Shown here: positions 37,301-51,100 of the stretch, piece by piece
Layout of the letters: each line of letters begins with the position of its first letter
How positions within the stretch are numbered: the first letter of the stretch is position 1
NCBI RefSeq assembly: GCF_029227915.1
Contig: NC_079881.1
Span: forward strand, 22,979,501-23,043,500
Length of the DNA: 64,000 bases
Reading direction: 5' to 3'
DNA from: Hydractinia symbiolongicarpus
Taxonomy: Eukaryota > Cnidaria > Hydrozoa > Anthoathecata > Hydractiniidae
Made by a program: the position numbers and the translations under genes
The notes under the pieces: model-generated
Databases searched by the model: none
What the model saw: the letters and a program-made list of their open reading frames with translations, nothing else
What the model was told of the DNA's origin: nothing

Positions 37301-39540
37301 AAAGACTACATTTCATTGACTTTCTAGCGGTATAAATCCGCTTGAGTTACAACGGTTGCGTCACATATTCATACCAACATGTATTTAGCGATAGTATTCG
37401 GATATTACTAGTTTGCATCGATTTTAACAGTGAAACCTTTGACTGTGGGACATAATTGAACTGATTTTGGACTTTGACCTTATAAATGTGATAAATGAGC
37501 CAGTTTGACTACAAGAAATAACATTCATCTTAATTTGACATGATTGCTGGAACTCAGCGATTACACTGGTCGCTATGGTAGCGCTTTATTTAAAATTTTA
37601 GATAAATAAGACTTTTCTTACTGTGGGACCAGTCCTGGCCGTTAGCACGCACTGAATAAATAAGATCTGTTTCAAAGACTACATTTCATTGACTTTCTAG
37701 CGGCATAATACGTTTGAGTTACAACAGTTGCGTCACATATTCGTACCGACATGTATTTAGTGATTTTTTCCAATATTACTAAGTTGTATTGCTTTTAACA
37801 GTGAAACGATTGACTGTGGGAATTAATTGAACTGATTCTGGACTGTGACTTTATAAATGTGATAAATGAGCCAATTGGTCTACAAGGAATAACTTTCTTC
37901 TTAATTTGACGTGAGTGCTGGAATTCAGCGATTACTTTAGGCTCTGGGGTAGTGCTTTAATAAAAAATTTAGATAAATAAGTCTTTTCTTACTGTGGGAA
38001 TAATCCTGGCCGTTAGCACGCGCTGAAAAAATAGGAACAGTTTCAAAGACTACATTTCATTGACTTTCTAGCGGTATAAATCCGTTTGAGTTACAACGGT
38101 TGCGTCACATATTCGTACAAACATGTATTTAGCGATAGTATTCGGATATTACTAGTTTGCATCGATTTTAACAGTGAAACGTTTGACTGTGGGACATAAT
38201 TGAACTGATTTTGGACTTTGACCTTATAAATGTGATAAATGAGCCAATTGGTCTCCAAGCAATAACATTCTTCTTAATTTGACATGATTGCTGGAATTCA
38301 GCGATTACATTAGGCTCTGTCGTAGCGCTTTATTTAGAAACTTAGATAAATAAGTCGCGCAGAATAAATAAGAACAGTTTCAAAGACTACATTTCATTGA
38401 CTTTCTAGCGGCATAATACGTTTGAGTTACAACGGTTGCGTCACATATTCGTACCAACATGTATTTAGTGATTTTTTCCAACATTACTAAGTTGTATTGC
38501 TTTTAACAGTGAAACGATTGACTGTGGGAATTAATTGAACTGATTCTGGACTTTGACCTTATAAATGTGATAAATGAGCCAATTGGTCTCCAAGCAATAA
38601 CATTTTTCTTAATTTGACATGATTGCTGGAATTCAGCGATTACATTAGGCTCTGTGGTAGTGCTTTATTAAAAAATTTAGATAAACAAATCTTTGCTTAC
38701 TGTGGGACCAATCCTGGCCGTTAGCACGCGCTGAATAAATAGGAACAGTTTCAAAGACTACATTTCATTGACTTTCTAGCGGTATAAATCCGTTTGAATT
38801 ACAACGGTTGCGTCACATATTCGTACCAACATGAATTTAGCGATAGTATTCGGATATTACTAGTTTGCATCGATTTCAACAGTGAAACGTTTGACTGTGG
38901 GACATAATTGAACTGATTATGGACTTTTACCTTATAAATGTGATAAATGAGCCAGTTTGACTACAAGAAATAACATTCTTCTTAATTTGACATGATTGCT
39001 GGAACTCAGCGATTACACTGGGCGCAATGGTAGCGCTTTGTTAAAAAATTCAGATAAATAAGTCATTTTTTACTGTGGGACAAATCCTAGCTCTTATCGC
39101 GCATTGAAGAAATAGAGACTGTTTCAAAAACTACATTTCATTGACTTTCTAGCGGCATAAATCTGTTTGAGTTACAACGGTTGCGTCACATATTCGTACC
39201 AACATGTATTTAGTGATTTTCTTCCAATATTACTAAGTTGTATTTCTTTTAACAGTGAAACGATTGACTGTGGGAATTAATTGAACTGATTCTGGACTGT
39301 GACCTCATAAATGTGATAAATGACCCAATTGGTGTCCAAGCAATTACATTCTTCTTAATTTGACATGATTGCTGGAATTCAGCGATTACATTAGGCTCTG
39401 TGGTAGTTATTTAAAATTTTAGATAAATAAGACTTTTCTTACTGTGGGACCAATCCTGGCCGTTAGCACGCGCTGAATAAATGGGAACAGTTTCAAAGAC
39501 TACATTTCACTGACTTTCTAGCGGTATAAATCCGTTTGAG

Positions 39541-39600
39541 TTACAACGGTTGCGTCACATATTTAAAACAACATGTATTTAGCGATAGTATTCGGATATT
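39541..39600 (+). repeat. Monomer with replaced conserved box (ATTTAAAACAACATG)
   Basis: Here the near-invariant CATATTCGTACCAACATG reads CATATTTAAAACAACATG. The same change is seen at about 41423 and 63033. The surrounding sequence of the last two also matches at offset 21610 bp, showing that they share a recent ancestor. This removes the TTCG core of the box. Confidence 0.85.
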
Positions 39601-42600
39601 ACTAGTTTGCATCGATTTTGACAGTGAAACGTTTGCCTGTGGGACATAATTGTACTGATTTTGGACTTTGACCTTATAAATGTGATAAATGAGCCAGTTT
39701 GACTACAAGAAATAACATTCTTCTTAATTTGACATGATTGCTGGAACTCAGCGATTACACTGGGCGCTATGGTGGCGCTTTATTAAAAAATTCAGATAAA
39801 TAAGTCATTTTTTACTGTGGGACCAATCCTAGCCGTTATTGTGCATTGAAGAAATAGAGACTGTATCAAAAACTACATTTCATTGACTTTCTAGCGGCAT
39901 AAATCCGTTTGAGTTGCAACAGTTGCGTCACATATTCGTACCAACATGTATTTAGTGGTTTTCTTCCAATATTACTAAGTTATATTGCTTTTAACAGGGA
40001 AACGATTGACTGTGGGAATTAATTGAACTGATTGTGGACTGTGACCTCATAAATGTGATAAATGAGACAATTGGTCTCCAAGCAATAACATTTTTCTTAA
40101 TTTGACATGATTGCTGGAATTCAGCGATTACATTAGGCTCTGTTGTAGCGCTTTATTTAAAATTTTCGATAAATAAGACTTTTCTTACTGTGGGACCAAT
40201 CCTGGCCGTTAGCACGCGCTGAATAAATAGAAACAGTTTCAAAGACTACATTTCCTTGACTTTCTAGCGGTATAAATCGGTTTGAGTTACAACGGTTGCG
40301 TCACATATTCGTACCAACATGTATTTAGCGATAGTATTCGGATATTACTAGTTTGCATCGCTTTTAACAGTGAAACGTTTGACTGTGGGATTTAATTGAA
40401 CTGCTCCTGGACTTTGACCTTATAAAGGTGATAAATGAGCCAGTTTGACTACAAGAAATAACAGTCTTCTTAATTTGACATGATTGGTGGAACTCAGCGA
40501 TTACGCTGGGCGCTGTGGTAGCGCTTTGTTAAAAAAATTATGATAAATAAGTCAATCTTTACTGTGGGACCAATCCTAGCAGTTAGTTCGCGCTGAATAA
40601 ATAGAGACAGTTGCAAAAACTGCATTTCATTGACTTTCTAACGGTGTCAATCCGATTGGGTTTCAACGGTTGCGTCACATATTCGTACCAACATGTATTT
40701 AGTGATTTTTTCCAATATTACTAAGTTGTATTGCTTTTAACAGTGAAACGATTGACTGTGGGAATTAATTGAACTGATTCTGGACTGTGACTTTATAAAT
40801 GTGATAAATGAGCCAATTGGTCTCCAAGGAGTAACTTTCTTCTTAATTTGACGTGAGTGCTGGAATTCAGCGATTACATTAGGCTCTGTGGTAGCGCTTT
40901 ATTAAAAAATTTAGATAAATAAGTATTTTCTAACTGTGGGACCAATCCTGACCGTTAGCACGCGCTGAATAAATAGAAACAGTTTCAAAGACTACATTTC
41001 CTTGACTTTCTAGCGGTATAAATCCGTTTGAGTTACAACGGTTGCGTCACATATTCGTACCAACATGTATTTAGCGATAGTATTCGGATATTACTAGTTT
41101 GCATCGCTTTTAACAGTGAAACGTTTGACTGTGGGATTTAATTGAACTGCTCTTGGACTTTGACCTTATAAAGGTGATAAATGAGCCAGTTTGACTACAA
41201 GACATAACAGTCTTCTTAATGTGACATGATTGCTGGAACTCAGCGATTACATTAGGCTCTGTGGTAGCGCTTTATTAAATAATTTAGATAAATAAGTCTT
41301 TTCTTACTGTGGGACCAATCCTGGCCGTTAGCACGTGCTGAATAAATAGGAACAGTTTCAAAGACTACATTTCATTGACTTTGTAGCGGTATAAATCCGT
41401 TTGAGTTACAACGGTTGCGTCACATATTTAAAACAACATGTATTTAGCGATAGTATTCGGATATTACTAGTTTGCATCGATTTTAACAGTGAAACGTTTG
41501 ACTGTGGGACATAATTGAACTGATTTTGGACTTTGACCTTATAAATAGGATAAATGAGCCAGTTTGACTACAAGAAATAACATTCTTCTTAATTTGACAT
41601 GATTGCTGGAACTCAGCGATTACACTGGGCGCTTTGGTAGCGCTTTGTTAAAAAAATTAATATAAATAAGTCATTCTTTACTGTGGGACCAATCCTAGCC
41701 GTTGGTTCGCGCTGAAGAAATGGAGACAGTTGCAAAAACTGCATTTCATTGACTTTCTAACGGTGTCAATCCGTTTGAGCTACAACGGTTGCGTCACATA
41801 TTCGTACCAACATGTATTTAGTGATTTTTTCCAATATTACTAAGTTGTATTGCTTTTAACAGTGAAACGATTGACTGTGAGAATTAATTGAACTGATTCT
41901 GGACTGTGACTTTATAAATGTGATAAATGAGCCAATTGGTCTCCAAGGAGTAACTTTCTTCTTAATTTGACGTGAGTGCTGGAATTCAGCGATTACATTA
42001 GGCTCTGTGGTAGCGCTTTATTAAAAAATTTAGATAAATATGTAATTTCTAACTGTGGGACCAATCCTGACCGTTAGCACGCGCTGAATAAATAGAAACA
42101 GTTTCAAAGACTACATTTCCTTGACTTTCTAGCGGTATAAATCCGTTTGAGTTACAACGGTTGCGTCACATATTCGTACCAACATGTAATTAGCGATAGT
42201 ATTCGGATATTACTAGTTTGCATCGCTTTTAACAGTGAAACGTTTGACTGTGGGATTTAATTGAACTGATTCTGGACTGTGACTTTATAAATGTGATAAA
42301 TGAGCCAATTGGTCTCCAAGGAGTAACTTTCTTCTTAATTTGACATGATTGCTGGAACTCAGCGATTACACCGGGCGCTGTGGTAGCGCTTTGTTAAAAA
42401 AATTATGATAAATAAGTCAATTTTTACTGTGGGACCAATCCTAGCCGTTAGTTCGCGCTGAAGAAATAGAGACAGTTGCAAAATTTGCATTTCATTGACT
42501 TTCTAACGGTGTCAATCCGTTTGAGCTACAACGGTTGCGTCACATATTCGTACCAACATGTATTTATTGATTTTTTCTAATATTACTAAGTTGTATTGCT

Positions 42601-42702
42601 TTTAACAGTGAATCGATTGACTGTGAGAATTAATTGAACTGATTCTGGACTGTGACTTTTAAAAATGTGATAAATGAGCCAATTGGTCTCCAAGGAGTAA
42701 CT

Positions 42703-45686
42703 TTCTTCTTAATTTGACGTGAGTGCTGGAATTCAACGATTACAATAGGCTCTGTGGTAGCGCTTTATTAAAAAATTTAGATAAATATGTAATTTCTAAC
42801 TTTGGGACCAATCCTGACCGTTAGCACGCGCTGAATAAATAGAAACAGTTTCAAAGACTACATTTCCTTGACTTTCTAGCGGTATAAATCCGTTTGAGTT
42901 ACAACGGTTGCGTCACATATTCGTACCAACATGTAATTAGCGATAGTATTCGGATATTACTAGTTTGCATCGCTTTTAACAGTGAAACGTTTGACTGTGG
43001 GATTTAATTGAACTGCTCTTGGACTTTGACCTTATAAAGGTGATAAATGAGCCAGTTTGACTACAAGACATAACAGTCTTCTTAATTTGACATGATTGCT
43101 GGAACTCAGCGATTACACTGGGCGCTGTGGTAGCGCTTTGTTAAAAAAATTATGATAAATAAGTCAATCTTTACTGTGGGACCAATCCTAGCCGTTAGTT
43201 CGCGCTGAAGAAATAGAGACAGTTGCAAAAACTGCATATCATTGACTTTCTAACGGTGTCAATCCGTTTGAGCTACAACGGTTGCGTCACATATTCGTAC
43301 CAACATGTATTTAGTGATTTTTTCCAATATTACTAAGTTGTATTGGTTTTAACAGTGAAACGATTGACTGTGAGAATTAATTGAACTGATTCTGGACTGT
43401 GACTTTATAAATGTGATAAATGAGCCAATTGGTCTCCAAGGAGTAACTTTCTTCTTAATTTGACGTGAGTGCTGGAATTCAGCGATTACATTAGGCTCTG
43501 TGGTAGCGCTTTATTAAAAAATTTAGATAAATATGTAATTTCTAACTTTGGGACCAATCCTGACCGTTAGCACGCGCTGAATAAATAGAAACAGTTTCAA
43601 AGACTACATTTCCTTGACTTTCTAGCGGTATAAATCCGTTTGAGTTACAACGGTTGCGTCACATATTCGTACCAACATGTATTTAGCGATAGTATTCGGA
43701 TACTACTAGCTTGCATCGCTTTTAACAGTGAAACGTTTGACTGTGGGATTTAATTGAACTGCTCTTGGACTTTGACCTTATAAAGGTGATAAATGAGCCA
43801 GTTTGACTACAAGACATAACAGTCTTCTTAATTTGACATGATTGCTGGAACTCAGCGATTACACTGGGCGCTGTGGTAGCGCTTTGTTAAAAAAATTATG
43901 ATAAATAAGTCAATCTTTACTGTGGGACCAATCCTAGCCGTTAGTTCGCGCTGAAGAAATAGAGACAGTTGCAAAAACTGCATATCATTGACTTTCTAAC
44001 GGTGTCAATCCGTTTGAGCTACAACGGTTGCGTCACATATTCGTACCAACATGTATTTAGTGATTTTTTCCAATATTACTAAGTTGTATTGCTTTTAACA
44101 GTGAAACGATTGACTGTGAGAATTAATTGAACTGATTCTGGACTGTGACTTTATAAATGTGATAAATGAGCCAATTGGTCTCCAAGGAGTAACTTTCTTC
44201 TTAATTTGACGTGAGTGCTGGAATTCAGCGATTACATTAGGCTCTGTGGTAGCGCTTTATTAAAAAATTTAGATAAATATGTAATTTCTAACTTTGGGAC
44301 CAATCCTGACCGTTAGCACGCGCTGAATAAATAGAAACAGTTTCAAAGACTACATTTCCTTGACTTTCTAGCGGTATAAATCCGTTTGAGTTACAACGGT
44401 TGCGTCACATATTCGTACCAACATGTAATTAGCGATAGTATTCGGATATTACTAGTTTGCATCGCTTTTAACAGTGAAACGTTTGACTGTGGGATTTAAT
44501 TGAACTGCTCTTGGACTTTGACCTTATAAAGGTGATAAATGAGCCAGTTTGACTACAAGACATAACAGTCTTCTTAATTTGACATGATTGCTGGAACTCA
44601 GCGATTACACTGGGCGCTGTGGTAGCGCTTTGTTAAAAAAATTATGATAAATAAGTCAATCTTTACTGTGGGACCAATCCTAGCCGTTAGTTCGCGCTGA
44701 AGAAATAGAGACAGTTGCAAAAACTGCATATCATTGACTTTCTAACGGTGTCAATCCGTTTGAGCTACAACGGTTGCGTCACATATTCGTACCAACATGT
44801 ATTTAGTGATTTTTTCCAATATTACTAAGTTGTATTGCTTTTAACAGTGAAACGATTGACTGTGAGAATTAATTGAACTGATTCTGGACTGTAACTTTAT
44901 AAATGTGATAAATGAGCCAATTGGTCTCCAAGGAGTAACTTTCTTCTTAATTTGACGTGAGTGCTGGAATTCAGCGATTACATTAGGCTCTGTGGTAGCG
45001 CTTTATTAAAAAATTTAGATAAATATGTAATTTCTAACTTTGGGACCAATCCTGACCGTTAGCACGCGCTGAATAAATAGAAACAGTTTCAAAGACTACA
45101 TTTCCTTGACTTTCTAGCGGTATAAATCCGTTTGAGTTACAACGGTTGCGTCACATATTCGTACCAACATGTAATTAGCGATAGTATTCGGATATTACTA
45201 GTTTGCATCGCTTTTAACAGTGAAACGTTTGACTGTGGGATTTAATTGAACTGATTCTGGACTGTGACTTTATAAATGTGATAAATGAGCCAATTGGTCT
45301 CCAAGGAGTAACTTTCTTCTTAATTTGACATGATTGCTGGAACTCAGCGATTACACCGGGCGCTGTGGTAGCGCTTTGTTAAAAAAATTATGATAAATAA
45401 GTCAATCTTTACTGTGGGACCAATCCTAGCCGTTAGTTCGCGCTGAAGAAATAGAGACAGTTGCAAAAACTGCATTTCATTGACTTTCTAACGGTGTCAA
45501 TCCGTTTGAGTTACAACGGTTGCGTCACATATTCGTACCAACATGTATTTATTGATTTTTTCCAATATTACTAAGTTGTATTGCTTTTAACAGTGAATCG
45601 ATTGACTGTCGGAATTAATTGAACTGATTCTGGACTGTGACTTTATAAATGTGATAAATGAGCCAATTGGTCTCCAAGGAATAACT
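42703..45686 (+). repeat. Regular A+B dimer higher-order repeat, 4 x 746 bp
   Basis: Dimer starts fall at 42703, 43449, 44195 and 44941, and the next monomer starts at 45687, giving an exact 746-bp period. Each dimer has an A copy (GACGTGAG, ATATGTAATTTCTAAC, CGATAGTATTCGG, CAGTTTGACTACAAG) followed by a B copy (GACATGATT, GGGCGC, GTTCGCGCTGAAG, GGTCTCCAAGGAGTAAC). A less regular version extends left to about 40.5 kb. It is the most homogenised part of the window after the 7.1-kb pair. Confidence 0.9.
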
Positions 45687-48140
45687 TTCTTCTTAATTTG
45701 ATGTGAGTGCTGGAATTCAGCGATTACATTAGGCTCTGTGGAAGCATTTTATTAAAAAAATTAGATAAATAAGTCTTTTTTTACTGTGGGACCAATCCTG
45801 GCCGTTAACACCCGCTGAATAAATAAGAACAGTTTCAAAGACTACATTTCATTAACTTTCTAACGGTGTCAATCCGTTTGAGTTACAACGGTTGCGTCAC
45901 ATCTTCGTACCAACATGTATTTAGTGATTTTTTCCAATATTACTAAGTTGTATTGCTTTCAACAGTGAAACGATTGACTGTGGGAGTTAATTGAACTGAT
46001 TTTGGACTGTGACTTTATAAATGTGATAAATGAGCCAATTCGTCTCCAAGGAATAACTTTCTTCTTAATTTGACGTGGGTGCTGGAATTCAGCGATTACA
46101 TTAGGCTCTGTGGTAGCGCTTTATTTAAAAATTTAGATAAATAAGACTTTTCTTATTGTGGGACCAATCCTGGCCGTTAGCACGCGCTGAATAAATAGGA
46201 TCAGTTCCAAAGACTACATTACATTGACTTTCAGGCGGCATAAATCCGTTTGCGTTACAACGGTTGCGTCACATATTCGTACCAACATGTATTTAGCGAT
46301 AGTATTCGGATACTACTAGCTTGCATCGCTTTTAACAGTGAAACGCTTGACTGTGGGATTTAATTGAACTGCTCTTGGACTTTGACCTTATAAAGGTGAT
46401 AAATGAGCCAGTTTGACTACAAGACATAACAGTCTTCTTAATTTGACATGATTGCTGGAACTCAGCGATTACACTGGGCGCTGTGGTAGCGCTTTGTTAA
46501 AAAAATTATGATAAATAAGTCAATCTTTACTGTGGGACCAATCCTAGCCGTTAGTTCGCGCTGAAGAAATAGAGACAGTTGCAAAAACTGCATTTCATTG
46601 ACTTTCTAACGGTGTCAATCCGTTTGAGTTACAACGGTTGCGTCACATATTCGTACCAACATGTATTTATTGATTTTTTCCAATATTACTAAGTTGTATT
46701 GCTTTTAACAGTGAATCGATTGACTGTGGGAATTAATTGAACTGATTCTGGACTGTGACTTTATAAATGTGATAAATGAGCCAATTGGTCTCCAAGGAAT
46801 AACTTTCTTTTTAATTTGACGTGAGTGCTGGAATTCAGCGATTACATTAGGCTCTGTGGAAGCGTTTTATTAAAAAAATTAGATAAATAAGACTTTTTTT
46901 ACTGTGGGACCAATCCTGGCCGTTAACACCCGCTGAATAAATAAGAACAGTTTCAAAGACTACATTTCATTGACTTTCTAACGGTGTCAATCCGTTTGAG
47001 TTACAACGGTTGCGTCACATATTCGTACCAACATATATTTAGTGATTTTTTCCAATATTACTAAGTTGTATTGCTTTCAACAGTGAAACGATTGACTGTG
47101 AGAATTAATTGAACTGATTCTGGACTGTGACTTTATAAATGTGATAAATGAGCCAATTGGTCTCCAAGGAATAACTTTCTTCTTAATTTGACGTGAGTGC
47201 TGGAATTCAGCGATTACATTAGGCTCTGTGGTAGCGCTTTATTTAAAAATTTAGATAAATAAGACTTTTCTTATTGTGGGACCAATCCTGGCCGTTAGCA
47301 CGCGCTGAATAAATAGGATCAGTTCCAAAGACTACATTACATTGACTTTCAGGCGGCATAAATCCGTTTGCATTACAACGGTTGCGTCACATATTCGTAC
47401 CAACATTTATTTAGCGATAGTATTCGGATACTACTAGCTTGCATCGCTTTTAACAGTGAAACGTTTGACTGTGGGACTTAATTGAACTGATTTTGGACTT
47501 TGACCTTATAAATGTGATAAATGAGCCAGTTTGACTACAAGAACTAACATTCTTCTTAATTTGACATGATTGCTGGAACTTAGCGATTACACTGGGCGCT
47601 GTGGTAGCGCTTTATTAAAAAATTAAGATAAATAAGTCATTTTTTATTGTGGGACAAATCCTAGCCGTTAGTTCGCGTTGAACAAATAGAGACAGATTCA
47701 AAAACTACATTTCATTGATTTTCTAACGGTGTCAATCCGTTTGAGTTACAACGTTTGCGTCACATATTCGAACCAACATGTATTTAGTGTTCTTTTTCCG
47801 ATATTACCAAGTTGTAACGCTTTTAATAGTGAAACGATTGACTGTGGGAATTAATTGAACTGATTCTGGACTGTGACCTCATAAATGTGATAAATGAGCC
47901 AATTGGTGTCCAAGCAATTACATTCTTCTTAATTTGACATGATTGCTGGAATTCAGCGATTACATTAGGCTCTGTGGTAGTTATTTAAAATTTTAGATAA
48001 ATAAGACTTTTCTTACTGTGGGACCAATCCTGGCCGTTAGCACTCGCTGAATAAATAAGAACAGTTTCAAAGACTACATTTCATTGACTTTTTAGTGTTA
48101 TAAATCCGTTTGAGTTACAACGGTTGCGTCACATATTCGT
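44930..48140 (+). repeat. Block duplicated at about 53.9-57.1 kb (offset 8936)
   Basis: Private variants recur at offset 8936: GACGTGGGTGCTGG (46072 and 55008), CAACATATATTTAG (47030 and 55966), TTTGATGTGAGTGC, GGAAGCGTTTT, and GTGGTAGTTATTTAAAA near 47976 and 56912. One base is missing in the right copy at about 54314-54322. Similarity stops near 48145/57080. A following stretch, 49160-50570, matches 58470-59880 at offset 9310, one monomer more. Confidence 0.78.
46432..46804 (+). repeat. Representative type B monomer (373 bp)
   Basis: This reference copy starts GTCTTCTTAATTTGACATG. It differs from type A in GATTGCTGGAACTCAGCG, CACTGGGCGCTGTGG, GCTTTGTTAAAAAAATTATG, CCTAGCCGTTAGTTCGCGC and CTAACGGTGTCAATCC. 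In the regular dimer zone the B copy ends with GAGCCAATTGG, and the preceding A copy ends with GAGCCAGTTTGACTACAAG, so the two types alternate and carry different 3' halves. Confidence 0.85.
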
Positions 48141-51100
48141 ACCAACATGTATTTACCGATAATATTCGGCTATTACTAGGTTGGATCGCTTTTAACAGTG
48201 AAACGTTTGACTGTGGGATTTAATTGATCTGCTCTTGGACTTTGACCTTATAAATGTGATAATTGAGCCAATTGGACTCCAAGGAATATCTTTCTTCTTA
48301 ATTTGACGTGAGTGCTGGAATTCAGCGATTACACTGCGCGCTGTGGTAGCGCTTTATTAAAAAATTAAGATAAATAAGTCATTTTTTACTGTGGGACTAA
48401 TCCTAGCCGTTAGTTCGCGTTGAACAAATAGAGACAGTTTCAAAGACTACATTACATTGACTTTCTAACGGTGTCAATCCGTTTGAGTTACAACGGTTGC
48501 GTCACATATTCGTACCAACATGTATTTAGTGATTTTTTCCAATATTACTAAGTTGTATTGCTTTCAACAGTGAAACGATTGACTGTGGGAATTAATTGAA
48601 CTGATTCTGGACTGTGACTTTATAAATGTGATAAATGAGCCAATTGGTCTCCAACGAATAACTTTCTTCTTACTTTGACGTGAGTACTGGAATTCATCGA
48701 TTACATTAGGCTCTGTCGTAGCGCTTTATTTAAAAATTTAGATAAATAAGACTTTTCTTATTGTGGGACCAATCCTGGCCGTTAGCACGCGCTGAATAAA
48801 TAAGAACAGTTTCAAAGACTACATTTCATTGACTTTTTAGTGTTATAAATCCGTTTGAGTTACAACGGTTGCGTCACATATTCGTACCAACATGTATTTA
48901 CCGATAATATTCGGCTATTACTAGGTTGGATCGCTTTTAACAGTGAAACGTTTGACTGTGGGATTTAATTGAACTGCTCTTGGACTTTGACCTTATAAAT
49001 GTGATAATTGAGCCAATTGGACTCCAAGGAATATCTTTCTTCTTAATTTGACGTGAGTGCTGGAATTCAGCGATTACACTGCGCGCTGTGGTAGCGCTTT
49101 ATTAAAAAATTAAGATAAATAAGTCATTTTTTACTGTGGGACTAATCCTAGCCGTTAGTTCGCGTTGAACAAATAGAGACAGATTCAAAAACTAAATTTC
49201 ATTGATTTTCTAACGGTGTCAATCTGTTTGAGTTACAACGTTTGCGTCACATATTCGAACCAACATGTATTTAGTGTTCTTTTTCCGATATTACTAAGTT
49301 GTATCGCTTTTAACAGTGAAACGATTGACTGTGGGACTTAATTGAACTGATTCTGGACTGTGACCTTATAAATCTGATAAGTGAGCCAATTGGTCTCCAA
49401 GGAATATCTTTCTTCTTAATTTGACGTGAGTGCTGGAATTCAGCGATTACATTAGGCTCTGTGGAAGCGTTTTATTAAAAAATTTTGATAGATAAGTCTT
49501 TTTTTACTGTGGGACCAATCCTGGACGTTAACACCCGCTGAATAAATAAGAACAGTTTCAAAGACTACATTACATTGACTTTCTAACGGTGTCAATCCGT
49601 TTGAGTTACAACGGTTGCGTCACATATTCGTACCAACATGTATTTAGTGATTTTTTCCAATATTACTAAGTTGTATTGCTTTCAACAGTGAAACGATTGA
49701 CTGTGGGAATTAATTGAACTGATTCTGGACTGTGACTTTATAAATGTGATAAATGAGCCAATTGGTCTCCAACGAATAACTTTCTTCTTACTTTGACGTG
49801 AGTACTGGAATTCATCGATTACATTAGGCTCTGTCGTAGCGCTTTATTTAAAAATTTAGATAAATAAGACTTTTCTTATTGTGGGACCAATCCTGGCCGT
49901 TAGCACGCGCTGAATAAATAGGATCAGTTCCAAAGACTACATTACATTGACTTTCAGGCTGCATAAATCCGTTTGCGTTACAACGGTTGCGTCACATATT
50001 CGTACCAACATGTATTTAGCGATAGTATTCGGATATTACTAGCTTGCATCGCTTTTAACAGTGAAACGTTTGACTGTGGGACTTAATTGAACTGATTTTG
50101 GACTTTGACCTTATAAATGTGATAAATGAGCCAGTTTGACTACAAGAACTAACATTCTTCTTAATTTGACATGATTGCTGGAACTTAGCGATTACACTGG
50201 GCGCTGCGATAGCGCTTTATTAAAAAATTAAGATCAATATGTCATTTTTCACTGTGGGACCAATCCTAGCCGTTAGTTCGCGTTGAACAAATAGAGACAA
50301 ATTCAAAAACTACATTTCATTGATTTTCTAACGGTGTCAATCCGTTTGAGTTACAACGTTTGCGTCATATATTCGAACCAACATGTATTTAGTGTTCTTT
50401 TTCCGATATTACCAAGTTGTATCGCTTTTAACAGTGAAACGATTGACTGTGGGAATTAATTGAACTGATTCTGGACTGTGACCTCATAAATGTGATAAAT
50501 GAGCCAATTGGTCTCCAAGCAATTAAATTCTTCTTAATTTGACATGATTGCTGGAATTCAGCGATTACATTAGGCTCTGTGGTAGTTATTTAAAATTTTA
50601 GATAAATAAGACATTTCTTACTGTGGGACCAATCCTAGCCGTTAGCACTCGCTGAATAAATTAGAACAGTTTCAAAGACTACATTTCATTGACTTTTTAG
50701 TGTTATAAATCCGTTTGAGTTACAACGTTTGCGTCACATATTCGTACCAACATGTATTTAGCGATAGTATTCGGATATTACTAGGTTGCATCGCTTTTAA
50801 CAGTGAATCGATTGACTGTGGGAATTAATTGAACTGATTCTGGACTGTGACTTTATAAATGTGATAATTGAGCCAATTGGACTCCAAGGAATAAGATTCT
50901 TCTTAATTTGACATGATTGCTGGAACTCAGCGATTACACTGGGCGCTGTGGTAGCGCTTTATTAAAAAACTAGATTAATAAGTCATTTTTTACTGTGGGA
51001 CCAATCCTAGCCGTTAGTTCGCGTTGAACAAATAGAGACAGTTTCAAAAACTACATTTCATTGATTTTCTAACGGTGTCAATCCGTTTGAGTTACAACGT

